Part shown: in pieces, positions 59,381 through 64,000 of the stretch
How the letters are laid out: every line of letters begins with the position of its first letter
Numbering within the stretch: position 1 is the first letter of the stretch
Source: Echinarachnius parma
Taxonomy: Eukaryota; Echinodermata; Echinoidea; Clypeasteroida; Echinarachniidae
Direction of reading: 5' to 3'
DNA: 64,000 nt
NCBI GenBank assembly: GCA_037951105.1
Contig: JBAMJV010002987.1
Span: forward strand, 1-64,000
The notes under the pieces: model-generated
What the model saw: the letters and a program-made list of their open reading frames with translations, nothing else
What the model was told of the DNA's origin: nothing
The model's database searches: none
Translations under genes and position numbers: made by a program

Positions 59381-60708
59381 AATATAGGTTTTCCCGCTCA
59401 ATTTTGCACTTTTCTCAATCGAATTCATTTAGGGGCATTCGAATTCGCGCGTTGCCGCAGTATCGTTGGTATCGGTTTTTCTAATTCCGAATAAGTGCAA
59501 GCGAATTCATGCATACGCATACGATTTCGCGAATAGACACAGAAGTTCATTAATGGGCAATCGATTTCGCGAATGTGCAGCCAAATGTAAACTTGGTTCA
59601 TACAATTTAACGCGGCATGGCCGGTCATGCCTGATGAGCACGATTGGAGCATTCGATTTCATTTCGGGGCAAACAATTGTAACATTTCGTCATTCGTCTT
59701 AGATAACGCGGATGCTATGTACATGTATGTACATTTGTGTATATGTAGGGGAGGGGGGGGGGGGGGTACTTTCGGGGCCTTGGACTTTCATGGGAGACAT
59801 TATGTATGCATTTCTCAGTCGTCCGTAAATATACATACAAGTCTTCGTCCTGTTTTAATTGTCTGAATATATATATAATTATGATATGACACACGAAACT
59901 GGGAACAAAAATGTTTTACTTTTGCCCTGGAAAGGACATTGTGCGGTTTGTTACGTTTGAACATTTTTACAAAATGATGTATTTACATGTATTTTGTTAT
60001 CATCAAGATTTTCCAATTGTAATGTCATCTACATCCCCATTTAGCTTTAATGAACATTGATATACGCTTTAGCACGGAGCTATATAGGAGGCACAATCAC
60101 CCCTCCCCACCCCTAATAAGTTGACAAACAATACATCATAAGCCAAAGGGGAATCTTTATAGAAAACAAAGATATACATGAAGCTTATAAGCATTTTATT
60201 TTATATATTTCCAGATGGCCAGGGTCCTTTTCCCCGAATTCCATTTTCTCATTCTCACCTTACAAGCAAAATTTACCTTTTTCAAAATTATATTCCTTTT
60301 ATAAATTTCACGAATAATTTATGACTTGATTTTTCCCAAATATAACATGCTTTGTCTGAATATAAATTAAGTTTACCTGAATACAAACGCCACTGCTTTT
60401 AGCCAATTTATTGCTGATCTATCTTTACATTCTTAAATCGAAAGTGCTTAATTTGAAAATTGGCTGCCCTTTCACGAATTCGATTGACCGAAGAGACGTC
60501 TACGTATACTACGTGTCAATTTGAACGACCATTGACGAAATGGTATGCGCTTTGTGCGAATTCGTTTGCTCCGGGCGTGATTTTGAATGCCTATTAACGA
60601 ATTCGAATAATGCTTTGGTACGGCGATCGCAAATCGCGCGAATTCGTTTGCTCCTATTATCAATTCGATTGACACAATCGCGAAATTGAGCGGGAAAACC
60701 TATATTAA
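59381..60708. mobile_element. Inverted-repeat element with GAATTCG subterminal motifs
   Basis: Ends AATATAGGTTTTCCCGCTCA and its inverse at 60685-60708. About 300 bp at each side is rich in GAATTCG, TTTCGCGAAT and CGAATTCGCGCG words, in both orientations. The middle is AT-rich with a G run at 59752. Length 1.33 kb, no transposase frame. Clustered subterminal motifs resemble transposase-binding arrays (inference). Confidence 0.7.
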
Positions 60709-60785
60709 AATGCAAAATCCTATACTTAAAATGCTTATAACCAATTACTTCGTGAAAAGGGAACTGCATGGATTTCCTACAGTTA

Positions 60786-60833
60786 TATGCCATGCGCTCA
60801 TAATTGGTTCCCCAATTATGAGCGCATGGCATA
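60786..60833. repeat. Perfect 22-bp hairpin with 4-base loop
   Basis: The arm starts TATGCCATGCGCTCATAATT and ends GG; the loop is TTCC; the other arm is an exact inverse. A third partial copy, GACATGCGCTCATTGGTTCC, lies at about 60880. Confidence 0.9.
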
Positions 60834-61234
60834 GCGACGGAACACACAAAAACACACACACACACACACATTTACCTATGACATGCGCTCATTGGTTCCT
60901 CTGCATTCGGCTATTTTCTTATAATATCTTTTATAGAAGTGGAAGCCCTGTTTGATCTTGTTTTGGTGCTGGGGTTCTTTCAAATGTATTTATATGGCCT
61001 TTGGCATATTCAAACGTGCTATCAATATGTATTCTGTAATATGTAAGACATATTTGTTATGGTTAATTTCAGTTTATATGCCGACGCAATCGAACATAGT
61101 GCCTACACACGGCGTCGGCGACAACGCAACTTTAAACTGCGTCATAAACACCAACATATTATTTTATTTATTTATTTATTTATTTTCCGAAACACAAGTA
61201 AATACAAAAGATTCGGAGGGATGGCCCATTCAGC
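60834..61234. other. No gene seen
   Basis: Short (CA)n near 60855 and (TTTA)n near 61163; otherwise nothing recognised. Confidence 0.45.
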
Positions 61235-61800
61235 GCCGTCTAATAATAATAATAATAAACCATTTTTATATAGCGCATAATCACAAAAAATAAATTTAAG
61301 TCTCTAAGCGCTTTAAAGGATTGAAAATATAAAAATAGACATTGCTGTTCTACCATGGGGTCCCTTAACAACAATATACTAACAATAATTAACAACAATT
61401 TACAATAATTAACAGTAATTAACAATATAATCAAAAATGAATTTCAACAAACAATTAACCATTAACAGCAATTAACAATAACTAACAATGAATTTCAACA
61501 ATTATTATGAATTACAAGCTACAACTACGAGTGCAGCCTACAGTCTGTACTACTGAATCAATATCATCGAAGAGGATTAAACGAAACTTGGTATAAAAGA
61601 ATGCAATTTCTTATTAAATACAAAAATAGCCTACTTGGCGAGGATTTTATTACAGAGGGAAGAATATTATATTCATGCGCGCCTCTATAAAGAAATGTGC
61701 GTTTAAGAAATTCTGTTTTTGGTTTTGGTAAAAATAAATTTCCATTTGATCTTAGAGAATAACTATAATTAACTAAAAAAAAAAAAATAACTATAATCAC
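61235..61800 (-). mobile_element. LINE 3' end
   Basis: The minus frame 61800-61564 has YSLRSNGNLFLPKPKTEFLK and then RTFLYRGAHEYNILPSVIK, the usual C-terminal signature (RSxxxLxxPxxxTExxxxSFxYxGAxxWNxLP) of CR1/Jockey-group polymerases. It continues to a 3' tail with TAAAGCGCTTAGAGAC, GCGCTATATAAAAATGG and (TTA)n at 61240. 5'-truncated. Confidence 0.7.
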
Positions 61801-63153
61801 AAAATTGAAAGGATCTTTTTAAATAAAGTGGAGTTAACTCATGTGTTGCCTTATAGTTATACACGGAACGGCTATTGAAATTATTATTTCATACGCTTGC
61901 CTCAATATTTTACCGACCATTCACCTGATGTCTGGTGCACACAAAAAATAATTCAATTATGGTATAGAACCCTGCAGCAATTGTCACTTCGATACGATCG
62001 ACTAAATGATTATTGTGACGGTATTATAACAAATCAATCACCTGATCCTCCCCGCCGCCCCCCACCCCCCCCCCCCCCCGCCCCCATCTTTTTTTTAATG
62101 GGCCGCCTCAAACTGCCAAAATCGATGTGTAGTAGTGTGAGATGTAAATGTAATTTATTTGGTATAGGGTACCCCTAATTGACCCCCTTACGAGTGTCCC
62201 AAGTGAACATTTCCACACCTACATGTATAGCTCATGCACTATAGAATCAATGGGCCATTATACTGCATGAACTCGCACTAATTGCTGTCTACACACCACG
62301 CGTGTTAAACCGCGTAATGAACATTAACATAGCGTGATAATTGTCGCATTCATATTTTACAAACCAATCATCTATGAATAATTATACTTCCTGGTATAAA
62401 ATATACTTTGATATAAAGCGCACTTTATCGCATTGCGTACGCTTTAATCATGCGCCGATTGAAAAGTTTCATGCCGATCTATAAGTTTAGACCTAACTTA
62501 GTCAATCGAGTGCCTTGAAAGTTACATATCTCTTGATAGAATCACCTAATATTGCCATCACATCACACAAATTGGTTAAAGGCTCACTGTCGTCGATTCT
62601 AGATGGCGTTTCCGATAAACTCACAGGTCAGCGACATATTATGTTTGTAATCAGGCAAGTTCGTATACTATAAGCGCGTCCTCGCACAACTCTCTTGTGT
62701 GTGTAAGCCACGCACGGTGTAAGTTTTAACATTGTTATCGTTATTGTTTGTATACGAATATACCGTTAAACCATACAATTTGAAGTAATTTGTCATAGGT
62801 CATGAATATTCATGAGCTAGTTTGTGCTTTTTCAAAATGACATTGAATCTGTTCATAATCCCGTTATTTTGTGAAATAATTATAAAAATGCATTTTTAAC
62901 TTAAATTAGTATAATTGATTATCAGTGGACTCTTGTGAACCACTTTCGGATGGAAATAATGAATGCAATAATGTTTTAAGTCTGTGTTAATTTACTAACC
63001 ACTACAAAACATACATCGTGTTGTACACTGGTTATAAGCTAATCGTGAACAAGGAACGATAGATAGGAACGATAGGTATAGGCTTAGGGCAAAGTATGTA
63101 TAGGATAATTATGTCGTAGGTTAGTAGGATTAGGAGGATAGGGCTATAGATAC
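61801..63153. other. No gene seen
   Basis: A C run lies near 62062. The rest is AT-rich with no motif recognised. Confidence 0.45.
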
Positions 63154-63572
63154 ACATAGAAAAAGGGTGGTACTTAAACAAAAGTGCAACTTGTAACCAT
63201 TTTTGGTGCATCTATGCACTTAACTCAAAGGTGTAATGTTGCACCATTACATGGCATATTTGCACATTTCCCAACTTTGCACCTTTGACTTACATTTACA
63301 CTTACACTTACATTTACACTTACACTTACATTTACACTTACACTTTTATACAATTACACTTACATTTACATTTACATCTGCCTATCTACTTTGAAGTGCA
63401 ATTTTGCACCTTTTCCTAAATATGCTTTATTGCACCGTCAAGGTGCAAACGGTGAAGGATCAACTCTGCACCTTTACCGAAAGGTGAAATGTTGCACTTA
63501 TATAGGTGCTCCCAGTGTGGCAACGGTGTGCACCTATATAGGTGTAAGATTGACCCATTTTTTCTTACTGTG
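63154..63572. mobile_element. MITE tiled with AGGTGCA motifs
   Basis: Ends CACATAGAAAAAGGGTGG and, inverted, CACAGTAAGAAAAAATGGG. ATAGAT occurs just outside both ends, a possible target duplication. The interior repeats AGGTGCA, TTTGCACCTTT and TTGCACC in both directions and holds a TTACACTTACA minisatellite at 63290-63380. No coding sequence. Confidence 0.6.
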
Positions 63573-64000
63573 ATAGATGGATTTAAATGGGATGTCATTG
63601 GGCTAGCTGAAACTAAGAGACAAGGGGAAGGATTGATAGAACTTAAAGGAGGCACATGGCTATACAACAGGGGGAAACAAAGGAGGATACAAATGCAAAA
63701 GGAATTTAATTTTTGACACATACTGGATTTAAGGACTATGTGAAGGAAGTTAAGAGCTTATCAAACAGGGTGACTGCTATAAAAGTGCCACTGATGGGAA
63801 ATGATGAAATGTACATCATACAAGCTTATAGACCCACAAATGATTATGATGACACAATAGTGGAGGAATTTTATGAAGATAATGGCTATCATAGATCATT
63901 CTGGTACTTATATAGTTCGTATGGGGGACTTTAATGCACAAATTGGACAATGTGAAAAGGGAGAAGAAGATATCATGGGATCATTTGGTTATGGGGAAAG
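63573..64000 (+). mobile_element. LINE endonuclease domain, cut by the window end
   Basis: Plus-strand pieces read DGFKWDVIGLAETKRQGEGL, ELKGGTWLYNRG, YVKEVKSLSNRVTAIKVPL, DEMYIIQAYRPTNDYDD and finally YIVRMGDFNAQIGQ. The last is the GDFN motif of apurinic-type endonucleases; the overall form resembles the CFDP2-like LINE family. Two frame changes (near 63690 and 63885) show it is broken. It runs off the window edge. The MITE at 63154-63572 lies directly against its 5' part. Confidence 0.8.

Overview
The window is animal nuclear DNA: AT-rich, with GT-AG introns, non-LTR retrotransposons, many MITE-like DNA elements, long G or C runs and (CA)n, (GAT)n and (ATTC)n microsatellites. Gene content (a nicotinic-type Cys-loop receptor, a long LRR-Ig receptor, CYP3-like P450 relics, an RTRAF/CLE relic) and repeat style suggest an invertebrate deuterostome, most likely an echinoderm. 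That placement is inference; no marker gene proves it. No prokaryotic, CRISPR or operon feature was seen.

Layout. 0.4-4.4 kb: minus-strand relic of an RTRAF (C14orf166/CLE) gene, introns kept, a frame break in every exon. 5-13 kb: no gene recognised; hairpin elements, including one tiled with GCCAACGT motifs. 13.76-15.80 kb: plus-strand CYP3-like P450 pseudogene, four exons, all with frame breaks. 16.3-17.1 kb: GGTCTCGG minisatellite. 17.4-18.6 kb: a TTAA-flanked MITE with a LINE tail inserted in it. 20.4-23.7 kb: intact minus-strand LRR-Ig gene, 1105 codons in one open frame. 23.8-30.3 kb: near-identical tandem duplication of the region upstream of the LRR gene plus part of a LINE, with a 1.8-kb deletion in the second copy. 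38.9-44.0 kb: minus-strand nicotinic receptor-like subunit, five recognisable exons with compatible phases and no breaks; its second-largest intron holds a P450 I-helix relic. 44.7-51.8 kb: inverted-repeat elements, including two foldback structures with arms of hundreds of bases. 52.8-60.8 kb: further TA- or TTAA-flanked elements, some nested. 61.2-64 kb: LINE fragments.

Two genes look functional: the LRR-Ig receptor and the receptor subunit. Both continue or begin in exons I could not find. They share no evident pathway.

I found no convincing new biological system. The most distinctive signals are the TTAA-flanked MITE families (one insertion is proved by the LINE reading frame it interrupts), the cluster of foldback elements 5' of the receptor gene, and two intron-bearing pseudogenes with about one small indel per exon beside intact genes. 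All similarity statements come from recognition of family motifs, not database searches.
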